Source: Candidatus Methanosuratincola subterraneus
Lineage (GTDB): Archaea; Thermoproteota; Methanomethylicia; Methanomethylicales; Methanomethylicaceae
Direction of reading: 5' to 3'
Assembly: GCA_004028775.1 (NCBI GenBank)
Contig: RXGA01000002.1
Coordinates: forward strand, 307,188 to 371,187
DNA: 64,000 bases
The stretch's first letter is position 1; each line of letters starts with the position of its first letter. The position numbers and the translations under genes were made by a program. Positions 36,464 through 44,615 of this stretch are shown here, piece after piece. The notes beneath the pieces were generated by a model, which ran no database searches, was not told the origin of the DNA, and worked only from the letters and a program-made list of their open reading frames with translations.

Positions 36464-36475
36464 GTATTTATAAAG
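36464..36475 (+). promoter_or_regulatory. TATA box of the pilus assembly operon
   Basis: The sequence gtatttataaag lies about 65 nt before ATG 36537 in an AT-rich spacer and probably drives the three-gene ATPase/platform operon. A roughly 35-nt leader would follow. Confidence 0.6.
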
Positions 36476-36536
36476 AAAAAGAGGGCAATAAGAATAATAA
36501 AGGATAGAATTCATTAGAACATAGAGTGGGTTTTGA

Positions 36537-38024
36537 ATGGGCACAGCTTTGGAAAGCACTGCATTCAAGGCGACTTATGCCGTCAAGGAGCCTTTCGTTT
36601 ATGCAGCGATTGTGGAAGATCCGGCAACGAAGGAGATCCTTTACAGGGTCATTGAGCCTACACTCACCCCTGAGGACAAGTTGGTCCTGGAGAAGATTAA
36701 GCACATCATGCTACAGGAGCTAGAGGTCGATGTGACCGAACTGAACGAGGAGAAGGCCCCCAAGATAATCGAGGCAGAGACTAGGAGGATCATCAAGGAG
36801 TACAAGATCAAGGTCACGGAAGAGACGCTCAACAAGATCTTCTACTACCTGACGAGGGATCTCCTCGGGTACGAGAGGCTCGACCCCTTGATGCAGGACC
36901 ACATGATAGAGGACATATCCTGCGACGGTGCAAGGATCCCGATTTACATCTGGCACAGGGAGTGGGAGTCAATCCCCACCAACGTAATGTATGACGACCC
37001 GGAGACTCTGAACAGGGCCGTCGTGAGGCTTGCCTACAAGTGCGGCAGGCACATCTCGATAGGAAACCCAATACTCGACGGATCGCTCCCCGACGGGAGC
37101 AGGGTGAATGCCACCTACGGCACCGAGATCTCGAAGAAGGGGGCGACCTTCACTATAAGGCGGTTCAGGGCAGACCCCCTCACCATAGTCGACCTCATAG
37201 CGCTCAAGACAGTCTCCCCCGACCTGGCTGCCTTCCTCTGGTACGCGATCGAGAACAAGAGCTCGGTCCTCATCGCAGGCGGAGTCGCCTCCGGGAAGAC
37301 GACCCTCCTCAACTGCATCTCCATGTTCATAAGGCCTGACCTGAAGCTCGTCTCCATCGAGGAGACCCCCGAGCTGAACATTCCCCACATAAACTGGATC
37401 CCGATGACGACGAGGCAGGGCTTCGGGAAGAAGGAGGCTGACATCACGCTCTTTGACCTACTCAAGAATGCTCTCAGGCAGAGGCCAGACTACATAATCG
37501 TGGGAGAGGTGAGGGGCAAGGAAGCATACACGCTCTTCCAGGCGCTTGCGACAGGTCACGGAGTACAGGCGACAATCCACGGGGACAACCCCCAGAGCGT
37601 CATCAAGCGGCTCGAGTCCGAGCCAATGAACGTCCCGAGACCGCTCATCGGGCTCATTGACCTCATAGTGATGCAGAACAGGCTCAGGCTCGGGGACAAG
37701 CCCGTGAGAAGGACTGTGGACGTCACTGAGGTCGGCGGATACGACCCTGACTCAAACAAGCTGGTGATGAACCAGCTCGCGAAGTGGAACCCGCAGGACG
37801 ACTCGTTCATCATAAAGACCGAGAGCCTCCTACTGAAGAAGATCGCAGAAAAGAAAGGGATCACAGTAGAGGAGGCCATGGCGGACATCAAGAAGAGGAA
37901 GGTCATATTCAAGTGGCTCGAGAGCAAGGGCATGCGCAGGTATAAGGAGATTGGCGCGATGATGCGCGAGTTCTATGCCGATCCGGAGAGGATCTACCGG
38001 AAGGCAATGGTGGAGAGTCTATGA
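36537..38024 (+). CDS. Type IV pilus assembly ATPase (GspE/TadA/FlaI-like)
   Basis: Cytoplasmic hexameric ATPase powering pilus assembly. In its 495 residues, an N-terminal domain (1-200) with LTRDLLGYERLDPLMQD precedes the catalytic core: Walker A GGVASGKTT (248-256), the Asp box near 275 (SIEETPEL), Walker B RPDYIIVGEVRG (316-327) and the His box ATGHGVQATIHGDNPQ. The short N-terminal extension is typical of archaeal type IV pilus ATPases. It overlaps the next gene by 4 bp (ATGA). No archaellum genes (flaG, flaF, flaH) are seen, which argues for a pilus, not an archaellum. Confidence 0.93.
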   Translation: MGTALESTAFKATYAVKEPFVYAAIVEDPATKEILYRVIEPTLTPEDKLVLEKIKHIMLQELEVDVTELNEEKAPKIIEAETRRIIKEYKIKVTEETLNKIFYYLTRDLLGYERLDPLMQDHMIEDISCDGARIPIYIWHREWESIPTNVMYDDPETLNRAVVRLAYKCGRHISIGNPILDGSLPDGSRVNATYGTEISKKGATFTIRRFRADPLTIVDLIALKTVSPDLAAFLWYAIENKSSVLIAGGVASGKTTLLNCISMFIRPDLKLVSIEETPELNIPHINWIPMTTRQGFGKKEADITLFDLLKNALRQRPDYIIVGEVRGKEAYTLFQALATGHGVQATIHGDNPQSVIKRLESEPMNVPRPLIGLIDLIVMQNRLRLGDKPVRRTVDVTEVGGYDPDSNKLVMNQLAKWNPQDDSFIIKTESLLLKKIAEKKGITVEEAMADIKKRKVIFKWLESKGMRRYKEIGAMMREFYADPERIYRKAMVESL

Positions 38025-39187
38025 GCCAGACTAAGGGGGCATCGCTTCCAGACGTGCTGCTGTTGTGCCTCATAGCGATACTCGTTGCCTTCACAGTCTC
38101 TTTCCTACTGATATTCAGGGCAATTGGCGCGATAAACGCGTTCGGTGCCTCCCTCGGGGTCTCGCTCCTGGCGGCTGTGGCAGTCTTCGGGATCACTTAC
38201 ACTTACCCGAGGCTCTCCAGCCACATCAAGCTTAAGGAAAAGGTGAAGGTCGAGGAGATAGAGAAGGGGATAATGGGCAAAGAAGAGGGGAAGAAAAAAG
38301 AGAAGAAGTCCAAGTTCGAGTTCCCCGACATTGGCGCATTCGCCTACAAGATCTTCGGGGGGGCTGCCGAGAAGATCCACCCCCAGATGAAGGATCTCGA
38401 CTGCAACCTGAGGCGCGCGCTGATAAGGTCCACCGCCGAGAAGTACATCGCGAAGATGATCCTGGTCACTGCAATAATCTTTGCAGCGACTTTCGCGGTC
38501 ACGACCCCTATCCTCATCAGGTGGGCGATGCCCTTTATAGCGTTGGGGATGGGGCTCAGCCTCGCGGCTATCGCAGGGGCAGTCGGATTCATGGTCATGT
38601 ACATATACCCATCCCTGGCTGCTGGGAGCAGGAGGTCAAAGATAGACGCCTCGCTGAACTTCACGACGCAGTACATGGCAATCCTCGCTGGGGCGGAGGT
38701 CACCCCGGAAAGGATATTCAAGAGCCTGATGAACTCGGACGTGGACCAGGTCATAAAAGACGAGATAGGGGAGATAATAAAGAGGATGGACATATTCGGG
38801 GAGGACTTTTACACAGCCCTGAATAGCCGGATCATGGAAACCCCTTCGAGGAAGTTCGCCGACCTGCTCAAGGGGATGCTTGCAGTGGGCAGCATGGGTG
38901 GGAACCTGAGGAGGTACCTCCACCTCCAAGGCAAGACTTTCATGAGGCAGAGGAGGATCGACCTGAAGAGGCAGCTCGACGGACTTGGGATCCTAGCTGA
39001 GATCTACATCTCGATGGGCGTCGTCCTCCCAATAATCATCATAATCATGCTCGCCACCATGTCATTCATAGGCAGCAGCGGCATAGACTCGCTGATGTGG
39101 ATGTACGTCACCACGTTCGTCCTGATACCGGCGACCTCCGCGCTGATGCTGCTGATAATCGACACGTCAGTGCCGAAGGAGGAGTGA
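38021..39187 (+). CDS. Pilus assembly platform protein 1 (TadC/FlaJ-like, T2SSF domain)
   Basis: A 388-residue polytopic membrane protein: two N-terminal membrane helices (12-60), a very basic cytoplasmic segment (KEEGKKKEKKSKFEF), a T2SSF-type domain (TTQYMAILAGAEVTPERIFK, then SMGGNLRRYLHLQGKTFMRQ), and paired membrane helices in the middle and at the C-terminus. It would anchor the ATPase at the membrane. It overlaps the ATPase gene (ATGA), and its partner follows after 7 nt. Confidence 0.88.
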   Translation: MSQTKGASLPDVLLLCLIAILVAFTVSFLLIFRAIGAINAFGASLGVSLLAAVAVFGITYTYPRLSSHIKLKEKVKVEEIEKGIMGKEEGKKKEKKSKFEFPDIGAFAYKIFGGAAEKIHPQMKDLDCNLRRALIRSTAEKYIAKMILVTAIIFAATFAVTTPILIRWAMPFIALGMGLSLAAIAGAVGFMVMYIYPSLAAGSRRSKIDASLNFTTQYMAILAGAEVTPERIFKSLMNSDVDQVIKDEIGEIIKRMDIFGEDFYTALNSRIMETPSRKFADLLKGMLAVGSMGGNLRRYLHLQGKTFMRQRRIDLKRQLDGLGILAEIYISMGVVLPIIIIIMLATMSFIGSSGIDSLMWMYVTTFVLIPATSALMLLIIDTSVPKEE

Positions 39188-39194
39188 TTCGGGA

Positions 39195-40025
39195 ATGCCA
39201 TACACCACAAAAAGGAAGAAACAGCTGGTATACGCACTTTCGCTCGGTCTTGGGTTCGGGATAGGGATCTACGGCGCCTGGACGCTCCTCTTCGTAAACC
39301 CGAGGCTTGGGGACTACTTGATAGGGGCAGCCATCATCGCAGGGCTCTTGCCATACTCCGTGCTCAACTTCCTAGAGAACAGGTGGAAGCGTTCCATCGA
39401 CAAGAGGATCCCGGAGCTCCTCGAGGACATCGCCGAGGGTCAGATGACAGGGCTCACATTCCTGAGGGCGATAGAGGCCTCAGCGATGAAGAATTATGGC
39501 GCTGTGACAGACGAGCTGAAGAGGATACTTGCCCACGTGAAGCTAGGCGGGACGATAGAGGAGGGCTTCATGAGGTTCGCCGAGAGGGTCGGGTCTAGGA
39601 TGGTGAGGAGGGCCAGCGGGATAATGGTTGAGACCACGAGGGCTGGAGGCGACATCGCCAGGATCATCAGGAGCCTTGCGGCATACATGAGGCAGATCGA
39701 GGAGATCAACCTCGAGAGGAAGTCGACGATGAAGGTCTACATATACATAGTCTACATCGCGTTCGGCGTATTCGTCGCGACTGTTATAATCCTACTAAAC
39801 CAGTTCTTCTGGCCCATGGTCGGGTTCGGTCAGACCATATTCTCGCCGCAGGCTGATTTTGAGACCTACAGGAGGATCTTCTACTACATGGCGATGATCC
39901 AAGGGGTCTTTGGCGGGATCATCGCGGGCAAGCTCGGCGAGGGGTACTTGGCATCCGGACTGAAGCACTCGATAATAATGGTCCTTGCAACGATCTTGGT
40001 CTTCGTCTCGATAATCGTGGGCTGA
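39195..40025 (+). CDS. Pilus assembly platform protein 2 (TadB-like, T2SSF domain)
   Basis: A second, shorter platform protein of 276 residues with two N-terminal membrane helices, one T2SSF domain (DIAEGQMTGLTFLRAIEAS, then AGGDIARIIRSLAAYMRQIE) and C-terminal helices ending FVSIIVG. Two separate T2SSF proteins instead of one long FlaJ is the TadB/TadC-like arrangement found in several archaeal pili. It starts 7 nt after platform 1 and is translationally linked. The operon ends here. Confidence 0.88.
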   Translation: MPYTTKRKKQLVYALSLGLGFGIGIYGAWTLLFVNPRLGDYLIGAAIIAGLLPYSVLNFLENRWKRSIDKRIPELLEDIAEGQMTGLTFLRAIEASAMKNYGAVTDELKRILAHVKLGGTIEEGFMRFAERVGSRMVRRASGIMVETTRAGGDIARIIRSLAAYMRQIEEINLERKSTMKVYIYIVYIAFGVFVATVIILLNQFFWPMVGFGQTIFSPQADFETYRRIFYYMAMIQGVFGGIIAGKLGEGYLASGLKHSIIMVLATILVFVSIIVG

Positions 40026-40076
40026 TCTCGAACTTTTTTCTTATACCTAGCTAAAAGATGGGAGGCTTGTCAAGGA

Positions 40077-41066
40077 TCAGCTCTTTGTTATATTCGAGAC
40101 GACCTCCTTTATTGCAGGGATGACTTCCTGGATCGTCTTCCCCTCGATTATATTGATATTGTAGACAGAGGCGATCTTCTTCCCGTTCTCGACGATTCCA
40201 GGTATCGTGATCAAGTAAGCGGCATCAGGCTTAGTGTCCACGACCTTGGCGAATATGCTCAGCACAGCGGTCTCGTCAACCGGCTTCTCCGAGAGCTGGA
40301 GGTCGAAGGCATACTTCTTCCCGTTTTTGTTTGTGCATACTATGCTGAATATGTGGCTGTACCCGGATGACCCGACGATTGTCCCAGGGGACTTGGCGTC
40401 CAATGAAGCATCGGTCATGATTTTTATGAGAGGGGTCAGGAGCATGTGGCGCCTGGCGAACTCGTCCAGGATCTCTGGCTTTATCTTAAGCTCGTTCACC
40501 GAAGAGATCACGAGCTCTTGGGTCGTGAAACTCTTCCCGCAGCCAAGGCACAGGTATGTGTTCTTCGGCGTGTCGAACTGCTTGCCGCAGCTTAAGCAGC
40601 TGTACCAAACCCCGACGGTCCTGTATTCGCCCTCCTTGACCGGCCGCTTGCAGGACGGGCAGACCATCGCCTCGCCGCCTTTCCTGTAGTTTGAGAAGGG
40701 CGCGATTATGCCGTCGCTGAGGTGCTCAATGAGCAAGTCCTTCGAGAGCCTAGTCGAGTTGCAGAAAGGGCAGTGGAACCTGACGGTCGTGTACTCCGAG
40801 TTGCAGAAGGGGCACCTCACGACCTGCTCCTTGTAGTCCTCGGCTGCAAGGCCCATCTGGACAAGCTTCTTTGCGAAGGAGATCGATTCCACAGACGTTA
40901 GCTTGAGCGCCTCCATTATGTCCGGGTAATGGTAGCCCATCACGATCTCGAAGGCGGGCGGGATAGCTGTCTTCTTCTTACTAACCAGGTACTCGAACAA
41001 CTTTGTCACTTGCTCGTCGCTGGTTATGACGGAATACACATCAGCAGGGACAGCAGCTGCAGCCAA
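40077..41066 (-). CDS. Multi-zinc-ribbon protein with winged helix and C-terminal nuclease-like domain
   Basis: A 329-residue cytoplasmic protein. Residues 10-80 look like a winged helix. Next come zinc ribbons: C85/C88 with C99/C102, C136/C139 with C157/C160, and C173/C176. The C-terminal 100 residues (GKKYAFDLQLSEKPVDETAV, then PDAAYLITIPGIVENGKKIA) have the strand-helix pattern of PD-(D/E)xK-like or receiver-like folds seen in some archaeal regulators. TTG 41066 follows aggtg. It is next to the pilus operon in convergent orientation. Whether it regulates the pilus is inference. Confidence 0.75.
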   Translation of the reverse strand: MAAAAVPADVYSVITSDEQVTKLFEYLVSKKKTAIPPAFEIVMGYHYPDIMEALKLTSVESISFAKKLVQMGLAAEDYKEQVVRCPFCNSEYTTVRFHCPFCNSTRLSKDLLIEHLSDGIIAPFSNYRKGGEAMVCPSCKRPVKEGEYRTVGVWYSCLSCGKQFDTPKNTYLCLGCGKSFTTQELVISSVNELKIKPEILDEFARRHMLLTPLIKIMTDASLDAKSPGTIVGSSGYSHIFSIVCTNKNGKKYAFDLQLSEKPVDETAVLSIFAKVVDTKPDAAYLITIPGIVENGKKIASVYNINIIEGKTIQEVIPAIKEVVSNITKS

Positions 41067-41160
41067 GTATCAAGCACCTTTTGATCAGTCTACAGACAGT
41101 CTTCTACAACTTCGGTATATTTTTAAGTTTTGATCGAAAAAGGCTTTCGAGGACCCAGAT

Positions 41161-41300
41161 ACATTTATCTTTCCCCTGCGGCGGTCTTTCTATTGGCAAT
41201 GACTTCGAATTCGGGTCCGGACCATGGATGAAGGCAGTAGGCGAAAGCCGAATGCATTGACTGGCATGATGTGCCGGGCTATTTGAGCCCGAGGGGCGGA
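41161..41300 (+). ncRNA. Candidate structured RNA between two protein genes
   Basis: A BRE/TATA-like stretch (ccagatacatttatc, 41154-41168) precedes about 110 nt with a palindrome (ggtccggacc) and three hairpins in tandem: GGC-GAAA-GCC (GNRA loop, about 41239), GGCA-TGATG-TGCC, and CGGGCT-ATTTG-AGCCCG. No ORF of note is present. It lies in a 241-nt gap between minus-strand genes. It does not match RNase P or SRP RNA motifs I know. C/D or H/ACA boxes are not convincing. Treat as a candidate only. Confidence 0.3.
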
Positions 41301-41307
41301 TCGGGGA

Positions 41308-41751
41308 CTATTCGTCCTCTTCCAGCTCCTCGTCTGGTTCGGCTTCCTTTGGCTTGGTCGCCTCGATCGCGAGCTCTGTGATTATCTCCTCTACCTTCTC
41401 GTCGACGACAGGGGCGACCACGATGACCTCCCTGTCCACGTAGTCATCCTCCTGCCACTCGTTGTCAAAGGAGATTACGTAGACGGGTACATTGAACATC
41501 ACGCTGCCGTTCGTGGTCCTGGACATGTCGTACTTGGAGTAGAGGTCGTACTGCTCCTTCGAGATGGGGAGCTTCACCGAGACCGGGTACAAGTCCCTGA
41601 TCACGATGAAGTCCGAGGTCTCGATCGCCCATAGCGAGACCGCGTCGGCGACGATCTTCCTGACCGCCTGCGTTATCTCCGAGTCGACGGTGGTCTTCGA
41701 GACGAGCGATCCTTCCCTCGACCTAAGTACAAGGGTCTTGGACAAGTGCAT
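41308..41751 (-). CDS. Conserved archaeal protein (DUF2286-like), acidic tail
   Basis: A 147-residue soluble protein. The pattern TLVLRSREGSLVSKTTVDSE, then AIETSDFIVIRDLYPVSVKL and EVIVVAPVVDEKVEE, recalls the archaeal DUF2286 family, but I hold that name loosely. The last about 20 residues are almost all acidic (PKEAEPDEELEEDE). It lies 4 nt downstream of the next small gene on the same strand, so the two form a unit. Function is unknown. Confidence 0.65.
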   Translation of the reverse strand: MHLSKTLVLRSREGSLVSKTTVDSEITQAVRKIVADAVSLWAIETSDFIVIRDLYPVSVKLPISKEQYDLYSKYDMSRTTNGSVMFNVPVYVISFDNEWQEDDYVDREVIVVAPVVDEKVEEIITELAIEATKPKEAEPDEELEEDE

Positions 41752-41755
41752 GCCC

Positions 41756-42064
41756 TCACTGCGCCTTTATCGCTTCGGTCAGCAGCTGGATCCCCTTCTC
41801 GATGTCGGGCATCCCATCGCTCTTGTCCGGGATGCGGGACATGATGTACTTGACCGTCCCGTCCTCAAGCTTGAGGAAGATCTGGGGGATGTCGATCCCC
41901 CCGAACTCGTCCTTCACCCCGTGCGCGATTAGGAAGTCGTAATCCTCCTTCTTGACCTCGAGCGGCACGTTCTGAGCTTTAGAGACTGCGTCGCAGACCT
42001 TCATCGCGTACTGGCCTGCCTTCTCCCAGTCGGCTGTGACAAGTATTATCGATTCGACTTTCAT
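41756..42064 (-). CDS. Small thioredoxin-fold-like protein without CxxC
   Basis: A 102-residue protein: VESIILVTADWEKAGQYAMK, then a helix, EDYDFLIAHG, and GGIDIPQIFLKLEDGTVKYI. The strand-helix-strand order and the cis-Pro-like IPQIFLKLEDG resemble a thioredoxin fold, but there is no CxxC, so redox activity is unlikely. ATG 42064. It is 4 nt upstream of the DUF2286-like gene and 58 nt downstream of thrS, on the same strand as both. Not recognised as a named family. Confidence 0.6.
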   Translation of the reverse strand: MKVESIILVTADWEKAGQYAMKVCDAVSKAQNVPLEVKKEDYDFLIAHGVKDEFGGIDIPQIFLKLEDGTVKYIMSRIPDKSDGMPDIEKGIQLLTEAIKAQ

Positions 42065-42122
42065 ATGCCAACACCTGATCTGAAATCCTGTGAACGGACG
42101 GATATTAAATACCCATCGATCA

Positions 42123-44009
42123 TCAGGAAAACCTCGGCTTCATTGAGAGCATCATCGGGAGGTAAGACGGGAGGCATGGGCGGTCGCCAACGCGCTCGCG
42201 CAGCATCGCTATGAGACCTGGAAAATCGGTGCCCTTCACGCCCTCGCCGCGTACCCGGACCGAGAGCGACTGCGGCTGCGAGGACGCCTCCTTTTCCCCG
42301 ACGACGAGGACAAACGGGATCCATTCCACCTCAGCCTCCCTGATCTTCTTCGAGACGGACTCCTCCCTGTCGTCTACGTCTGCCCTGAACCCCTCAGCTG
42401 CGATGCGCTCGGCGAGCCCCTTCGCGAACCCGACGTAGGCGCTGCTCACGGGTATGACCCTGACTTGGATCGGGCTGAGCCAGACGGGCAGCATCGGCGG
42501 CTTGCCCTTGGCCTGGTCCTTCGCAGCCTGCTCCAGGATCGCGCCCATCCACCTCTCGATCGATCCAAGGGAGCTGTGCAGGATGATGCAACCCCTCCTC
42601 TTCCCGCTCTCGTCGGTGTACTCTATCCCGTACCTTGCGGCGTCCTCTACGTCGAGCTGGACCGTGACGAGCTGGGTGTTGCCCCCGACGGAGTCGATCG
42701 CCTGGTACTCGTGCTTGAGGACCCAGTAGTGCTTCATCTCCGGGAGGACCTCGATCAGCGCGGGCTTCCCCACGATCTTGAGGAGCGAGACGAACCAGTC
42801 CCTGTGCTCCTCGTAGAAGTACTTCACGACCCTGAAAGCGACGGCGTACTCGATCTCCATCGACTGGGTGAGGCGGGTGTACTTCCTGAAGAGCTCAGTG
42901 TACTCATTCCTTCCCTGCTCCAGGTCGGCGCAGAAGCAGTGGAGGTCGGGCATCGTGAAGTTCCTGAGGCGCTTCAGCCCGACGCACTCTCCGCTCTGCT
43001 CGAGCCTGAATGAAGGCGAAAGCTCGTAGACCCTGATCGGGAGCTGCCGGTAGCTCATCGTGACCCCCTTCATCATGCGGAATAGCCCAAAGTCGCCGGC
43101 GAACCGCAGGCAGAACTCCTTCTTGTCAACGGTGAGGCGGTAGTCCTTCTCCCTGAACTTCTCAGCCTGGTCTGCGATGTCCGGCTCGTCGAGGCGATAC
43201 AGGAACGGGGTCTCGATCTTGAATGCGCGGAGGTCCCTGACCGCGATGTCGTAGGCGAGCTCCTCGAGGCTGTCCTTTATCAGCGTACCCTTCGGGTAGA
43301 ACCTGAAGTGCCCGATGTCGGATGCGGGCTCGTAGTCGACGAGCTCGAGCTTCTTCATCAGCTTGACGTGCGCAGGCGCGCCCCTGTCCTCCTTGATCCC
43401 TGCCTCGTTCTTTATGAGCTGGATGAGGGGGGGCTCGACATTCAGATTAAGGAAGGTCTCCGGGGAAGCCAGGTCGATCCTGAACTCCTGCCCCTCTGGT
43501 GTAAGGACCAGGAACTCGCTCCTCTGGGCAGCCTCCGCCCCGGTTTCTTCGCCTTCAACCTCCCTTTCTTTTGCGGCTCCCAGCCCGCCGGCTGTGATGG
43601 TCCTGGAGAGCTCGCTGAGCGGGTGACCCTTGCACTTTATCTCGAAGGACTTGTACCACCCGAACGGGGCCCTTATGACCTCGACGGACCCGCGGAGGGC
43701 ATCCTCGGTCCTCTTCAGGATCTCCATCGCAGAGTCTGGGCGGGAGAGGGACGACGAGAGGTGGGCGTACGGGTAGATCACTACCCTGCCAGCCTTGACC
43801 GACGCGGCGTGCTCGAGTATGGCTGCAGCCGCGTTCTTCGCTATCTCATCGGGCGACTCCTCGTCGGACTTCTCAACGGTCGAGAATGCTACGAGGCACT
43901 CCTCGACCCTTTCCTTTTTCCCCTGGCTCTCGATCCGCTCCGGGTTCGGCATCGCGGGCTCGAGAGCGGTGAACTCGATATAGTCGGCGTGGATCAACAG
44001 CAGACGCAT
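42123..44009 (-). CDS. thrS: Threonyl-tRNA synthetase, archaeal type
   Basis: Class II synthetase that charges tRNA-Thr. The 628 residues begin with MRLLLIHADYIEFTALEPA, the archaea-specific N-terminal editing domain related to D-aminoacyl-tRNA deacylase, in place of the bacterial TGS/N2 pair. The catalytic core has motif 2 SFRLEQSGECVGLKRLRNFT, DLHCFCAD, and motif 3 ILHSSLGSIERWMG. A C-terminal anticodon domain (WLSPIQVRVIPVS) follows. ATG 44009, with gaggcg 8 nt upstream, is preferred to 44057. A TATA lies at 44079-44090. Confidence 0.94.
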   Translation of the reverse strand: MRLLLIHADYIEFTALEPAMPNPERIESQGKKERVEECLVAFSTVEKSDEESPDEIAKNAAAAILEHAASVKAGRVVIYPYAHLSSSLSRPDSAMEILKRTEDALRGSVEVIRAPFGWYKSFEIKCKGHPLSELSRTITAGGLGAAKEREVEGEETGAEAAQRSEFLVLTPEGQEFRIDLASPETFLNLNVEPPLIQLIKNEAGIKEDRGAPAHVKLMKKLELVDYEPASDIGHFRFYPKGTLIKDSLEELAYDIAVRDLRAFKIETPFLYRLDEPDIADQAEKFREKDYRLTVDKKEFCLRFAGDFGLFRMMKGVTMSYRQLPIRVYELSPSFRLEQSGECVGLKRLRNFTMPDLHCFCADLEQGRNEYTELFRKYTRLTQSMEIEYAVAFRVVKYFYEEHRDWFVSLLKIVGKPALIEVLPEMKHYWVLKHEYQAIDSVGGNTQLVTVQLDVEDAARYGIEYTDESGKRRGCIILHSSLGSIERWMGAILEQAAKDQAKGKPPMLPVWLSPIQVRVIPVSSAYVGFAKGLAERIAAEGFRADVDDREESVSKKIREAEVEWIPFVLVVGEKEASSQPQSLSVRVRGEGVKGTDFPGLIAMLRERVGDRPCLPSYLPMMLSMKPRFS

Positions 44010-44144
44010 CCGATTCGCCTCTTTTTGCTGATTTCCTGACGGACGGTTCTGGTACAATGGGTTTTATCTTGCGCCGTCAGTATATAAACATGACACGGGC
44101 AAATCCGCCACAGGACTAGAGACGAGTTGCGCCCCACATTCTAA

Positions 44145-44183
44145 GGCTGAACGCTGGAGGATGCCCAGTACTCCTCCTCAGCC
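44145..44183. repeat. Stem-loop with two nested stems
   Basis: GGCTGA (44145-44150) pairs with TCAGCC (44178-44183), and inside it GGAG (44156-44159) pairs with CTCC (44171-44174). The two-step stem in an intergenic region may belong to a small RNA or a gene remnant. Confidence 0.45.
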
Positions 44184-44310
44184 TAGGTCGTTTTGCGATC
44201 GATTTTTGGCAGCGCCGGAGAGGCAGGGTACGCCAGTGTTTGCTGCGTGAAGGACCTGGAGGGCGCAAGGGAATTCGCGCGGGAGCTGACTAATAAGTAG
44301 GCAGGGGATC

Positions 44311-44349
44311 ATTACTTTGGGGTTACAAATTTTCCTATCCTAAAGTAAT
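44311..44349. repeat. 11-bp inverted repeat with 17-nt spacer
   Basis: ATTACTTTGGG at 44311-44321 and CCTAAAGTAAT at 44339-44349 match as an inverted repeat at 10 of 11 positions. It could be an operator or the ends of a degraded element; no transposase is nearby. Confidence 0.45.
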
Positions 44350-44615
44350 AAAGCAGATCACAAGGCATCACACTTCCTGCAAGAGGCTGAACCTAGAAGG
44401 GTAAAGACCGCACCCAACAAAAGGCACAATGGGATGACTAGTTACTGGAAGGATCTCTGGCGGAAGGTATGCATAAAGACTGCAGCTTTGGTAAAAAGAG
44501 GGCGAACCGGGGCTTTTCGGCGATCTTTGCTTTGTCGGGTATGGGCGTCCCCGCCCGGTCCAGGTTCACCCATCCGGTCGCTTGCATCATCCGATTAGCA
44601 CTTGCGACTGGCGTG

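Larger units (their letters stand above)
44010..44615. other. 606-nt intergenic region with inverted repeats
   Basis: Besides the thrS promoter (minus-strand gtttatatactg, 44079-44090) this gap contains a stem-loop at 44145-44183 and an inverted repeat at 44311-44349. A 37-codon open stretch (44187-44300, ending VKDLEGAREFARELTNK) looks coding-like but lacks a start and may be a gene remnant. I see no tRNA or rRNA. Confidence 0.5.

Noticed and set aside
41190..41300. RNase P or SRP RNA
   Set aside because: None of the universally conserved blocks of either RNA are present and the region is too short.
44187..44300. 37-codon frame ending VKDLEGAREFARELTNK
   Set aside because: No start codon with a ribosome-binding site and a stop directly upstream. 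At best a remnant.
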